Origin: an uncultured Spirochaetales bacterium
GTDB lineage: Bacteria; Spirochaetota; Spirochaetia; Sphaerochaetales; Sphaerochaetaceae
DNA: 64,000 bases
NCBI GenBank assembly: GCA_934276485.1
Contig: CAKQTE010000040.1
Location: 1 to 64,000, forward strand
Direction of reading: 5' to 3'
Shown here: in pieces, positions 28,271 through 36,824 of the stretch
Layout of the letters: each line of letters starts with the position of its first letter
Position numbering within the stretch: position 1 is the first letter of the stretch
Made by a program: the position numbers and the translations under genes
Notes under the pieces: generated by a model
What the model was told of the DNA's origin: nothing
The model's database searches: none
The model's input: only the letters and a program-made list of their open reading frames with translations

Positions 28271-28293
28271 ATGTCTTTTGGGAGACATTTTTT
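28271..28293 (+). terminator. Intrinsic terminator after the LacI gene
   Basis: ATGTCT (28271-28276) and AGACAT (28283-28288) with a six-base loop, followed by six T. It ends a 3' tail of about 110 bases after the LacI stop. Confidence 0.75.
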
Positions 28294-28316
28294 CTGTATT
28301 CTTTTATTTAAGTTTT

Positions 28317-28364
28317 GTCAATTTATATTTTGACAAGTTATAAATTGACTAGTATAATTCAATC
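28317..28364 (+). promoter_or_regulatory. Consensus promoter with overlapping operator; leaderless start for the DUF234 ATPase
   Basis: TTGACA (28330-28335), 17-base spacer, TATAAT (28353-28358): both hexamers are perfect. The ATG is at 28365, six bases after the -10, with no ribosome site. GTCAATTTAT (28317-28326) and ATAAATTGAC (28340-28349) form a perfect ten-base inverted repeat straddling the -35, a likely repressor site. Confidence 0.8.
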
Positions 28365-29744
28365 ATGGACAGATTCATTGGCAGAAAAAGAGAACTTGAA
28401 GAATTAGAAAGACGATTAAGTTCTGATGATTTTGAATTCATTGTTGTTTATGGACGTAGAAGAGTAGGTAAGACAACTCTTATCGAAAAGGCTATTGATG
28501 GTAAAGCTTGTGTCTTCCTGCAAGCGACAGCCAATGATAAATACAACTTATCAGAATTATCTTTGCAGATAGGGGTTCTTTTTCCAGATTTAGCAGGTAT
28601 GATTAACTTTAATTCCTATCAAGATGTGTTTCGCTTTTTTTCTATTAAAGCTAAAGAGGAATCACTCATACTTGTAATTGATGAAATCTCCTATATTGCA
28701 GAGGGTGATAACTCTTTCTTACAAATCCTTCAAAGCTTTGTTGATCATGAATTCAGAAAAACAAAGTTAAAGCTGGTTTTATCTGGATCTTATGTCCACT
28801 TTATGGAAAGCAATGTTATGGGGCCCCAAAGTCCTTTATTCGGAAGAAGGAGTGTTGCTATTAAGCTGGAGTCTTTCGCTATAGCAGAGAGTGTTTCTTT
28901 TTTTCCCTCGTGGAGTAGTGATGAAAAAGTAGCTGCCCATATACTTACGGGTGGTATTCCCTCTTATCTGAATCTAATTGCGTCTTTTGATAACTTGAAA
29001 GAAGCTTTAAAGAAGCTTTTCTTTAACTCTATGGGGCTTTTATATAATGAACAGCGAGTACTATTGAATAACTCTGTAAGGGCAGTAAGCAATTATGAAA
29101 TGATTCTATCCACTATAGCCAGTGGAACAAATAAGGTTACCTTGATTGCAGATAAAACAGGACTTGATAAAGCCAATGTAAGCAGTCTATTGCACTCCCT
29201 TAACTTGATGGGAATCGTGGATGAAGTTGTTTCAATAGCACCTAAAGTCAGAAAGATAGGGTGGAGGATAGCAGATGGGTATTATGCTTTCTATTACAGA
29301 TTTGTTTATCCAAGCCGTAACATGATAGAGAGAAATCTTTCTGATATTGTGGTTGAACGTACAATGCAGAATCTGAATGTATTTATTGGGCGTAGGATTG
29401 AAACTGATTTCAGAAACTATGTACTTGGTATAAGTGGATTTTTACCAGAACGATATGGCTTTGCTGAATTCGGAAATCCAATCACTCATCAGAATGAGGA
29501 AATAGATCTGGTTGCAATTGATAATGAGGGTAGGTATCTCTTAGGTGAATGTAAATGGAAGAGTGAAAAGGTAGGTGTTGATGTGCTTGAAGATTTGTTA
29601 AGAAAATCCTTATTGCTTAATCCTTCTGATTTTCAGTTGTATATATGTTCAAAATCAGGCTTTACAGATAAAGCTATTGAGTTTGCAAAACATGATAAGA
29701 GATATCATTTGATAACAGGTAAAGAATTGATGGAAAGTGTTTAA
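28365..29744 (+). CDS. AAA ATPase with C-terminal DUF234 nuclease-like domain
   Basis: A 459-residue ATPase of the archaeal-type ATPase_2/DUF234 family. Walker A GRRRVGKT is at residues 30-37, Walker B ILVIDEISYI near 105, and sensor LVLSGSYV near 140. The C-terminal half has a winged-helix part and a PD-(D/E)xK-like pattern, EEIDLVAID near 378 and LLGECKW near 390. The family is multi-copy in spirochaetes and Bacteroidetes and has no firm function; a toxin-like, defence or DNA-transaction role is only inferred. Transcribed from its own perfect promoter with an inverted-repeat operator and probably leaderless. Confidence 0.85.
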   Translation: MDRFIGRKRELEELERRLSSDDFEFIVVYGRRRVGKTTLIEKAIDGKACVFLQATANDKYNLSELSLQIGVLFPDLAGMINFNSYQDVFRFFSIKAKEESLILVIDEISYIAEGDNSFLQILQSFVDHEFRKTKLKLVLSGSYVHFMESNVMGPQSPLFGRRSVAIKLESFAIAESVSFFPSWSSDEKVAAHILTGGIPSYLNLIASFDNLKEALKKLFFNSMGLLYNEQRVLLNNSVRAVSNYEMILSTIASGTNKVTLIADKTGLDKANVSSLLHSLNLMGIVDEVVSIAPKVRKIGWRIADGYYAFYYRFVYPSRNMIERNLSDIVVERTMQNLNVFIGRRIETDFRNYVLGISGFLPERYGFAEFGNPITHQNEEIDLVAIDNEGRYLLGECKWKSEKVGVDVLEDLLRKSLLLNPSDFQLYICSKSGFTDKAIEFAKHDKRYHLITGKELMESV

Positions 29745-29790
29745 ATTTTAGTTGAACAAAATGGAAAGTTGACATTTATGAAAATTTCTA

Positions 29791-29861
29791 TTGACAATTC
29801 TCTGCCTTCGGGTGACATAATATTTATAGATGTAAGCGCTTACATTTTTAGTTAGCGCTTA
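29791..29861 (+). promoter_or_regulatory. Promoter with cre-like palindromic operator upstream of dlgD
   Basis: TTGACA (29791-29796) with a CATAAT-like -10 near 29816-29821, followed at once by the perfect palindrome TGTAAGCGCTTACA (29831-29844) and a weaker copy around AGCGCT (29854-29859). The palindrome fits the CcpA/LacI-family cre consensus. It lies just after the -10, where a bound repressor would block initiation or elongation. Confidence 0.75.
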
Positions 29862-29906
29862 TTGCATTGCAATTATAAGAGGGGATACCTCAAAAGGAGA
29901 ATAAGA

Positions 29907-30908
29907 ATGAGAGTTTCTTACGATGAGCTAAAAAACGAGTTCAAGCGTGTTTTGGAATCTAGAGGATTTTCCTCTGAAGATGCAGATAAGGCTGCAAGCG
30001 TATTTGCAGACAATAGCTTGGATGGCATCTATTCACATGGAATCAACAGATTCCCAAGAGTTGTTGAATACTTGGATAGAGGATCGATTAAACCAGAGAA
30101 TGTTGCTACTGTAGAGTGTTCTTTCATGGCATTTGAGCGCTGGAATGGTCATAGAGGCTTTGGTCCATTGAATGCTAGAAAGGCTATGGATAGAGCTGTA
30201 GAGCTTGCAAAGACATATGGAATCGGAGTTGTTGCACTTGGAAACAATAACCACTGGATGAGAGGTGGTAGCTATGGTTGGCAGGCTGCTAATCAGGGAT
30301 GCATTGGAATCTGTTGGTCTAACACACAGCCAAACATGCCAGCTTGGGGTGGTGTGGACAAGAAGATTGGTAACAACCCATTTATCATTGCAATTCCAAA
30401 AAGCAATGGTCAGCATGTAGTTGTAGACTGTGCTGTTTCTCAGTTCTCATATGGAAAGATTGAAGAGTATAAGCTAAAGGGCAAGCAACTTCCTGTATAT
30501 GGTGGATATGACACAAAGGGACAGCTTACAACAGATCCTGCTGAGATCGAAAAGTCTTGGAGAGTTCTTCCAATGGGTTATTGGAAGGGAAGTGGAATTT
30601 CTATCGCTCTTGATGCTGTTGCTACAGTTCTTACAAACGCTAACTCTGTTGCTAAGATTGGTACATTCGGAGACGAAGTAGGACTATCACAGGTAATGAT
30701 CGCTATCAACCCAGGAGTTGCTAACACAACTGAGCTTACAGATAGCATCGTTGAAGAGATTGTAAATGACATCAAGTCATCTATCCCAGAAAGAGAAGGC
30801 GGTACAGTATTCTATCCAGGAGAGATCGAATGGAATACAAGAAGAGACAACCTTGAGAATGGAATCCCTGTAATTGATGAAGTATGGGAGAAGATCAAGA
30901 ATCTTTAA
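29907..30908 (+). CDS. dlgD: 2,3-diketo-L-gulonate reductase-like malate/lactate dehydrogenase (YiaK type)
   Basis: A 333-residue NAD-dependent reductase of the malate/L-lactate dehydrogenase-2 family. It follows E. coli YiaK closely: the start MRVSYDELKNEF, IYSHGINRFPRV with catalytic H44, NNHWMRGGSYGWQAANQG, and LPMGYWKGSG are all matched. The frame opens at 29862, but AAAGGAGA lies before the ATG at 29907. In E. coli this enzyme reduces 2,3-diketo-L-gulonate in ascorbate-like catabolism; other members act on ureidoglycolate or sulpholactate, so the substrate is likely but not proven. Controlled by the cre-like palindrome upstream; stands alone. Confidence 0.85.
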   Translation: MRVSYDELKNEFKRVLESRGFSSEDADKAASVFADNSLDGIYSHGINRFPRVVEYLDRGSIKPENVATVECSFMAFERWNGHRGFGPLNARKAMDRAVELAKTYGIGVVALGNNNHWMRGGSYGWQAANQGCIGICWSNTQPNMPAWGGVDKKIGNNPFIIAIPKSNGQHVVVDCAVSQFSYGKIEEYKLKGKQLPVYGGYDTKGQLTTDPAEIEKSWRVLPMGYWKGSGISIALDAVATVLTNANSVAKIGTFGDEVGLSQVMIAINPGVANTTELTDSIVEEIVNDIKSSIPEREGGTVFYPGEIEWNTRRDNLENGIPVIDEVWEKIKNL

Positions 30909-30926
30909 ACTATAGATGTTGTATTG

Positions 30927-30950
30927 GGCCCAGTCGTTTGCGATTGGGCC
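30927..30950. terminator. Hairpin between convergent dlgD and LacI genes
   Basis: GGCCCAGTCG (30927-30936), TTTG loop, CGATTGGGCC (30941-30950): ten pairs with one G-U. No U run follows in either direction, so it is a weak or protein-aided terminator. Confidence 0.55.
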
Positions 30951-30956
30951 ATTCTA

Positions 30957-32087
30957 CTAATCTGTATTCAAGTTCGAAAGCTTTATCTCTAGTTCTAGCT
31001 CTTGATTGAGTTTTATCTCTCTATTGAGCATTTCTTCCTCATCTTTCAAAGATGGAACATTGCTCTGTAAGTAGAGTCGACTTGAAATGTAATGAGTTGA
31101 TTTATCAACCTCTTTATTTCCAGAAATAACCTTGTATGCTAATGAAAGTCCTTCATACCCTTGTCTGAATGCATCTTGGTCGATAAGGGCATTTATAGTT
31201 CCATCTTTCATAGCAATAATGGATTCTCTGAAAGCTTCACTTCCTACAAATACTATGGATTTGGCTTTATCTGTATTTTGAAGGGTCTTTATGATTAATG
31301 CTGTGGTTCTTGCATTATTAGTATATATTCCTTGAACATAGTCGAAAGCAGAAAGAAAATCTTGAACGGTTTCTTGTAGCTTCTCGGGATATTTCTTAGA
31401 TTCATATACTTCAATAACCTGTATCTTAGGATTTGAGATGTTCATTTGATCAAAGAAACCTCGAACCATGTTTGAATGGTTGTAAGCATCTCTCTTTGTT
31501 CCAATAATCAATACCCTTCCAAAATCCTTTATAACGGATCCCATGTATTCTGCTGCAAGACGTCCTGTTTTATATGAGTTAGCCATTATCGACATTGTTC
31601 GAGCAGAAGATGGTGCATCAGAAGATATTGTAAATACAGGGATGCCTGAGTTATGAAATCTATCGATTATATCCAAGAACCTGGATTCTTCCCAAACAAT
31701 AGTTATAAGACCTTGAATCTTATTTGCATAAAGCTTGAGAATAAGCTCCATTCTCTCCAATTGATTTTCGATTGTTCCATCGAATGTAACTTTGATTACG
31801 CGAAGAGAGGAATCTCTTAACTCTTCTTCTCTTGCTGCAATACCTGCCCATATATATTGATAGAAATATTGATCTTCTCCTTCGGGAGCAGGAAAGAGGA
31901 CTGCAATTGTTTGAGTTGGGGGTGCACTTGTTGACAGAGAACTGTAATTTAGATTCTTTGCTACTTGAACAATTTCAGCTCGTTTCTTTTCGCTTACTCC
32001 TTTGCTGTTTGAAAGAGCCTTATATACCGTAGCTGGAGCTACCCCTGTAAGTTTTGCAATATCCTGTAATGTTACCTTTCCAATCAT
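30957..32087 (-). CDS. LacI-family regulator with sugar-binding (Peripla_BP) domain
   Basis: A 376-residue repressor from MIGKVTLQDIAKLTGVAPATVYKALSNSKGVSEKKRAEI, a LacI/PurR helix-turn-helix with the variant VYKAL recognition helix, then an extended ribose-binding-like domain. The frame runs up to 32114, but AGAGGC precedes the ATG at 32087. The C-terminal tail (KDEEEMLNREIKLNQELELEIKLSNL) is a short coiled coil beyond the usual fold. Divergent from the second Tct operon with AGAAA-TTTCT repeats between, so it likely controls that operon. Confidence 0.88.
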   Translation of the reverse strand: MIGKVTLQDIAKLTGVAPATVYKALSNSKGVSEKKRAEIVQVAKNLNYSSLSTSAPPTQTIAVLFPAPEGEDQYFYQYIWAGIAAREEELRDSSLRVIKVTFDGTIENQLERMELILKLYANKIQGLITIVWEESRFLDIIDRFHNSGIPVFTISSDAPSSARTMSIMANSYKTGRLAAEYMGSVIKDFGRVLIIGTKRDAYNHSNMVRGFFDQMNISNPKIQVIEVYESKKYPEKLQETVQDFLSAFDYVQGIYTNNARTTALIIKTLQNTDKAKSIVFVGSEAFRESIIAMKDGTINALIDQDAFRQGYEGLSLAYKVISGNKEVDKSTHYISSRLYLQSNVPSLKDEEEMLNREIKLNQELELEIKLSNLNTD

Positions 32088-32133
32088 GTTTGTGCCTCTA
32101 GTAAATAATAGCATAGGAAAAAAAGAAAAATAA

Positions 32134-32218
32134 AGAGAAAAATATTTCTCTAATTATTTAAAACTAGAAAATTTTAGAAAAAATATTTCTTGACATCGTG
32201 TGTTTGCGGACTTATTCT
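32134..32218 (+). promoter_or_regulatory. Promoter of the second Tct operon with two AGAAA/TTTCT operators
   Basis: TTGACA (32190-32195), 17 bases, TATTCT (32213-32218). An imperfect 18-base palindrome AGAGAAA...TTTCTCT lies at 32134-32151 and AGAAA-N5-TTTCT at 32176-32190, touching the -35. Both share the 12-mer AAAAATATTTCT. They are the probable sites for the divergent LacI protein. Confidence 0.65.
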
Positions 32219-32239
32219 AGGCTCAAAGGAAGGAATAAT

Positions 32240-32704
32240 ATGAAAATTTCGCAAAAGTCTGGTTATCTTGATTTAATTAAGGATAAAAATTTCCTAGCAT
32301 CCATCCTGGCTATAGTTTTTTCTTTCTATATGCTTGTTTCCACAACTAAAGCTTCTAGTGCTTATCCTTATGTCATTTTCTCTTTGATGATGGCTTTTGG
32401 AGTTTTGTTACTTGTTACTACTGTAGTTAAGAAAAACTATTCTTCAGTTGAAGCAATGTCCTGGAAAGAACTTTTGTTTATTGCTGTTCTTCTTATCAAT
32501 CCATTCTTGGCTAAGACAGCTGGATTCTACGTATCAGCATTCATTGAAGTTTTTGTTATTTCGATTTTCATTTCCAAACAAAGAACAAAGAAAGTTATCT
32601 TATTCCTTTTGTTGTTCTCTGTTCTCGTTACATTGTTTTCCTATGTGATCTTCACATTTGGTTTAAGAATTCGCTGTCCAAAAGGAGCTTTATCGCTTTC
32701 CTAA
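32240..32704 (+). CDS. tctB: Tripartite tricarboxylate transporter small subunit TctB (second system)
   Basis: A 154-residue protein with four membrane helices starting MKISQKSGYLDLIKDKNFL; AAGGAAGG precedes the ATG at 32240, so the frame start at 32198 is not used. The C-terminal FTFGLRIRCPKGAL is a common TctB ending. First gene of a B-C-A order, unlike the C-B-A order at 4521-7645, so the two systems were not produced by a recent duplication. Confidence 0.8.
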   Translation: MKISQKSGYLDLIKDKNFLASILAIVFSFYMLVSTTKASSAYPYVIFSLMMAFGVLLLVTTVVKKNYSSVEAMSWKELLFIAVLLINPFLAKTAGFYVSAFIEVFVISIFISKQRTKKVILFLLLFSVLVTLFSYVIFTFGLRIRCPKGALSLS

Positions 32705-32728
32705 ATAAAAAAAGGAGAAAAAGGTATT

Positions 32729-33691
32729 ATGAAAAGAAATCTAAGGAAATTGGTTCTTTTGTGTGCAATGTTGGCAATGGTTGCAAGTGTTTTTGCCTCC
32801 GGTCAAAGTGAAAGTGCAAATGATGTTTATCCATCAAAGGAAGTATCAGTAATCGTTATTGCAAACGCAGGTGGTGGTACTGATGCAATGGCAAGAGCAG
32901 TTACTGTTCCTCTTGAAACAATGCTTGGAAAGCCTTTTGTTGTTATCAACAATGGTAGTGCTGGTGGCTTGATTGCAAGTGAAGATATCTCACAGGCAGA
33001 ACCTAATGGTTATACACTTGGTGTTTTCTCTAATACAGACGTAGCAAACTTCGCATATACAATGGACGATTGCTTGTTTGATGTCGATGATTTCACATAT
33101 ATCGCAGGACTGAACACAACTGGTGATGTTGTTATTCTTAAGAAAGGTTCTCAGTTCTCTTCACTTGATGAATTCTTGGCATATGCAAAGCAGAACCCTG
33201 GAAAGCTGACTGTAGGACTTCCTTCTCCAATCCAGAAGATGAGTTTGACACTTTTCCAGAATGGAGTAGGTGCAACAGTAACAGGTGTTGTTTATGAAGG
33301 TGGAAACAAGTTGTTTGCTGATTTGCTTGGTGGACACGTTGATGCAGCTATCTTAAGCGCAAAGTTCATTAAGCAGGCTGGAGAGAATAATCTTACAGTA
33401 CTAGGTCTGATGCTAGATCAGAGATTGTCTTCATATCCAGAAGTACCAACATTCACAGAGCAGGGATACAAGATCGTAAACCCAGCAGTAAGAATGCTTG
33501 TTGGACCAAAGGGAATCAGTGAAGAAGTTGTAGCAAAGCTCGAAGAGACATTGAAGGAAGGCTTTACTGCAGATATGAAGAAGAATATCGAAACAATCGG
33601 AGAGGTTCCACAGCTATTGATTGGTGATGAGCTTGATGCATTCTTGAAAGAAGATTTCGAGATGAGAAAGGCATATTACGAGAGTCTTTAA
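32729..33691 (+). CDS. tctC: Tripartite tricarboxylate transporter substrate-binding protein TctC (second system)
   Basis: A 320-residue exported binding protein: MKRNLRKLVLLCAMLAMVASVFASGQSES is a signal peptide without lipobox, then YPSKEVSVIVIANAGGGTDAMARAV, the TctC strand and P-loop-like GGGTD ligand loop. AAAGGAGAAAAAGG precedes the ATG. It is only distantly similar to the TctC at 6635 and probably recognises a different carboxylate or sulphated acid. Sits 24 bases after tctB. Confidence 0.9.
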   Translation: MKRNLRKLVLLCAMLAMVASVFASGQSESANDVYPSKEVSVIVIANAGGGTDAMARAVTVPLETMLGKPFVVINNGSAGGLIASEDISQAEPNGYTLGVFSNTDVANFAYTMDDCLFDVDDFTYIAGLNTTGDVVILKKGSQFSSLDEFLAYAKQNPGKLTVGLPSPIQKMSLTLFQNGVGATVTGVVYEGGNKLFADLLGGHVDAAILSAKFIKQAGENNLTVLGLMLDQRLSSYPEVPTFTEQGYKIVNPAVRMLVGPKGISEEVVAKLEETLKEGFTADMKKNIETIGEVPQLLIGDELDAFLKEDFEMRKAYYESL

Positions 33692-33725
33692 GTTTTATTG
33701 TTGAGTTTATAGAGGAGGTTTCATT

Positions 33726-35264
33726 GTGAATCTAGTTTTGCAAGTTATGACAAATCTATTTAGCTTTAGTACGCTTTTAGTGAGTTTCCTTGGCGCACTA
33801 GTAGGTGTTGTGTTGGGAGCTATTCCTGGCATGAATGGTGGCATCGGTATTGCTGTAATGTTGCCTTTTACATACACAATGGGACCTGCTCAAGGCTTGT
33901 TGTTCTTAGGAGGAATCTACTTAGGTAGCTCCTATGGTGGATCTATCTCAGGTATCCTTATCAATTGTCCAGGGACTGCAGAGTCTGCTTGTACAACAAT
34001 AGAAGGATATCAGATGACAAAGAGAGGAGATGGACAGAAGGCTCTTCACTATTCAATACTTGCATCAGGTTTTGGAAGCTTGGTTGGTCTTGTTGTTCTT
34101 TTGTTCTTCTCTCCTGTACTTGCGAAGATTGCAGTTAAGTTTGGTCCTGCAGAAATGATGCTTCTTGCCCTTTGTGGTTTGACAATCGTAGGAAGTTTGA
34201 CAGGTAAAAATGTTGTAAAGGGACTTATTGCTGCTTGTTTTGGTCTATTTCTAGCAATGATAGGTGTTGATGATGTAAATGGAAGCATCCGATTTACATT
34301 CGGCGTTCGTGCTTTGAGAGGAGGTATTGGTTTAATTCCTGCTGTAATTGGACTGTTTGCTATTACAGAGATGGTAAAGCAGGGAATGAATCAATTAAAA
34401 GCTACTGACTCTTTTGAAAAGGTAGAGCTAAAGAAACAGAGTCTCAAGGATTCTATTAAACAAACATTTACAAAGTATTTGAGAGTGTTACTCAAATCAT
34501 CTGTAATTGGAACATTTATTGGAATTCTTCCAGGTACCGGTGGTGCGATTGCATCCTTCCTTGCTTATGGAGAGGCTAAGGGTAAGGATAAAGATGGCAC
34601 ATTCGGCAAAGGAAATCCTGCTGGAATTATTGCTCCTGAAGCAGCAAATAACGCAGCAGTAGGTGGGTCTTTGGTGCCAATGTTGGCTTTGGGAATTCCT
34701 GGCTCTGCATCGTCAGCTATCATGTTTGGTGCGTTGACAATCCATGGACTTGTTCCTGGTCAATCGTTGTTCACCGATCATGCAGATATTATGTACACAT
34801 TCATTATTGGAATGTTCATTGCAACACTGTTCATGCTTCTTATTGGATTAAGTGGAAACAAGATTTTTTCATCAATTCTTAAGATCAAGATGAAATATAT
34901 CATTCCTGTTGTAATTCTATTCTCTCTAATTGGAGCTTATAGCGTTAACAACTCAATGAATGATGTCGTGATTGCAATCGTCTTGGGAGTCATTGGTGTC
35001 ATTTTTGCTAGACTTGAAATCCCAAATACTCCTATTGTTCTAGGTTTGATTCTTGGTGGAATCATTGAAAGTAACTTTGTTAGAACAATGACTATTGTCA
35101 AAGCACAGGGAACAAATATCTTTGTTCATGTTCTAACAAGGCCTCTATGCATTGGAATTCTATTGCTCACAGTATATTTGATTTGGGCAAATGTAAGAGC
35201 TTTGCAGAAAGGAAGAGCTGTGCAGAAGAATACTGATATTAAACAGGATTTACGTGATGAATAA
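33726..35264 (+). CDS. tctA: Tripartite tricarboxylate transporter large permease TctA (second system, GTG start)
   Basis: A 512-residue TctA permease with 12 helices. Signatures: GVVLGAIPGMNGGIGIAVMLPFTY near residues 27-50, GGSISGILINCPGTAESACTTIEGYQM near 77-103 and FIGILPGTGGAIASFLAYGEA near 260-280. GTG at 33726 follows GGAGG by seven bases. Its last eight bases overlap the sulfatase gene, so transporter and enzyme are produced together and the cargo is probably a sulphated carboxylate or is exposed after desulphation. Confidence 0.92.
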   Translation: MNLVLQVMTNLFSFSTLLVSFLGALVGVVLGAIPGMNGGIGIAVMLPFTYTMGPAQGLLFLGGIYLGSSYGGSISGILINCPGTAESACTTIEGYQMTKRGDGQKALHYSILASGFGSLVGLVVLLFFSPVLAKIAVKFGPAEMMLLALCGLTIVGSLTGKNVVKGLIAACFGLFLAMIGVDDVNGSIRFTFGVRALRGGIGLIPAVIGLFAITEMVKQGMNQLKATDSFEKVELKKQSLKDSIKQTFTKYLRVLLKSSVIGTFIGILPGTGGAIASFLAYGEAKGKDKDGTFGKGNPAGIIAPEAANNAAVGGSLVPMLALGIPGSASSAIMFGALTIHGLVPGQSLFTDHADIMYTFIIGMFIATLFMLLIGLSGNKIFSSILKIKMKYIIPVVILFSLIGAYSVNNSMNDVVIAIVLGVIGVIFARLEIPNTPIVLGLILGGIIESNFVRTMTIVKAQGTNIFVHVLTRPLCIGILLLTVYLIWANVRALQKGRAVQKNTDIKQDLRDE

Positions 35265-36708
35265 TAAAAAGAATATAGTTTATATTTTATCAGATCAGCA
35301 TAATCCTTTGATTATGGGAGCTGCTGGAGATAAATATGTAAGAACTCCCAATATAGATTCTCTCTATGCAAGAGGAACAGGTTTTGACAATTGCTACTGT
35401 GCATCTCCTTTGTGTGTTCCTAGTAGATCCACAATATTGTCAGGAAGATTGCCTTCAAAAACAGGTGTTTACAATAATATGCAGGCACTCTCTTCTTGCG
35501 AGGCAACATTCCCTGCTGCATTAACTGATTCCGGATACGAAACAGTATTGGCAGGAAGAATGCACTTTGTTGGCTGGGACCAGTGGCATGGATATGAGAA
35601 GCATCTTGTAGGTGATATTACTCCATGTTTTGTCGGCGGAGACAACGAAAGGGAAATCTATGGGGATTTCATGCGCTCTTCAGGGCAGAACATGACATCT
35701 ATCAAGAAGTCTGGCGCTGGTAGAAGTGCTGTTCTTGATTATGATGAGGATGTAACATCCTCTGCATGTAAATTCTTAGAAAATAGAACAGATGATAGGC
35801 CTTTGTTTCTAACTGTCGGTTTCTACGGTCCTCATTGTCCTTATATTGCACCAAAGGAGTTGTATGATTACTACTATAATCTTCTTCCTGAGTTGGATTT
35901 CTTTGATAAAGAAGATAAAGCAAAGATGCATCCTGCAATTCAGAAGTGGTATGAGAATCGTAAGCTAGAAGTTACTCCTGGTGATGTAAGGAGAATTAGA
36001 GCTGCATACTATGCAATGGTTGAGTTGATGGATGGTTATGTTGGAAGAATTCTTGAGACTGTTGATAAAACACTTGGCTTGGATAACACATTGATTATCT
36101 ATACATCTGATCATGGCGATAACATCGGAGAGCATGGTCTCTTCTGGAAAACCAATTTCTATGAAGGTGCGGGACGTGTTCCTGCCGTTGTAATGGAGGA
36201 TGGCGGAAAAAGAAAGGGTAGAAGAATAAAGGAAAATGTATCCTTATTGGATATTGCTCCTACAGTTCTTAATTATGCAGAAGCAGAAGCTCTTCCTGAA
36301 TATGATGGTATTGACTTGGGGCCTGCTTTAAGAGGTGAAGAACAGCTTGATGCAGAAAGGCCGGTAGTATCACTATGTAGTGATATCAAAGGTGATAACC
36401 CTAGTATGATGGTTAAATGGAAGAATTATAAATTCATTCGTCATGCAGGTTATAAGGATGTTCAATTGTTTGATTTGGAAAAAGATCCTAATGAAGTCAA
36501 TGATTTGGGCTGTGATCCAAACTATGAAGAACTACGAACCTACCTAATGAATATTTCAAATCAATATTGGAATGAAGAAAAGAGCCTATATGAATTAGGT
36601 GTTGCAAAGCGACATTTTGCCCTGATGAAGAAATGGTTCAATATCGTTCAGCCAGAATTGGTTGGTGAATGGCGAGGCGATCCCGCAAATAATTATCTTG
36701 TCGATTAA
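35257..36708 (+). CDS. Sulfatase, Cys-type (CxPSR), choline-sulfatase-like
   Basis: A 483-residue alkaline-phosphatase-superfamily sulfatase. C53-V-P-S-R57 (PLCVPSRSTILSGR) is the formylglycine motif of the Cys type, which anaerobes mature with an anSME radical enzyme. SDQH near residue 12 and TSDHGDNIGEHG near 290 give the metal ligands. LAGRMHFVGWDQWHGYE strongly recalls choline-sulfatase. There is no signal peptide, so the substrate must be imported, consistent with overlap of the tctA stop. ATG 35257 is preferred over GTG 35254 for its AGGA spacing. The maturation enzyme is not in the window. A terminator follows. Confidence 0.87.
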   Translation: MNNKKNIVYILSDQHNPLIMGAAGDKYVRTPNIDSLYARGTGFDNCYCASPLCVPSRSTILSGRLPSKTGVYNNMQALSSCEATFPAALTDSGYETVLAGRMHFVGWDQWHGYEKHLVGDITPCFVGGDNEREIYGDFMRSSGQNMTSIKKSGAGRSAVLDYDEDVTSSACKFLENRTDDRPLFLTVGFYGPHCPYIAPKELYDYYYNLLPELDFFDKEDKAKMHPAIQKWYENRKLEVTPGDVRRIRAAYYAMVELMDGYVGRILETVDKTLGLDNTLIIYTSDHGDNIGEHGLFWKTNFYEGAGRVPAVVMEDGGKRKGRRIKENVSLLDIAPTVLNYAEAEALPEYDGIDLGPALRGEEQLDAERPVVSLCSDIKGDNPSMMVKWKNYKFIRHAGYKDVQLFDLEKDPNEVNDLGCDPNYEELRTYLMNISNQYWNEEKSLYELGVAKRHFALMKKWFNIVQPELVGEWRGDPANNYLVD

Positions 36709-36774
36709 GAGGTAGTTCCTCTTTGAAATTATAGTTCTGAAAGGAATACATTATTAATCCCCCCTTATGTTTTT

Positions 36775-36812
36775 GCCCAATTGGTCTTGTCCGTGATTGA
36801 TTGGGCTTTTTT
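36775..36812 (+). terminator. Intrinsic terminator after the Tct-sulfatase operon
   Basis: GCCCAAT (36775-36781) and ATTGGGC (36800-36806) followed by six T; about 65 bases after the sulfatase stop. Confidence 0.82.
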
Positions 36813-36824
36813 ACTGTCTTTGGA

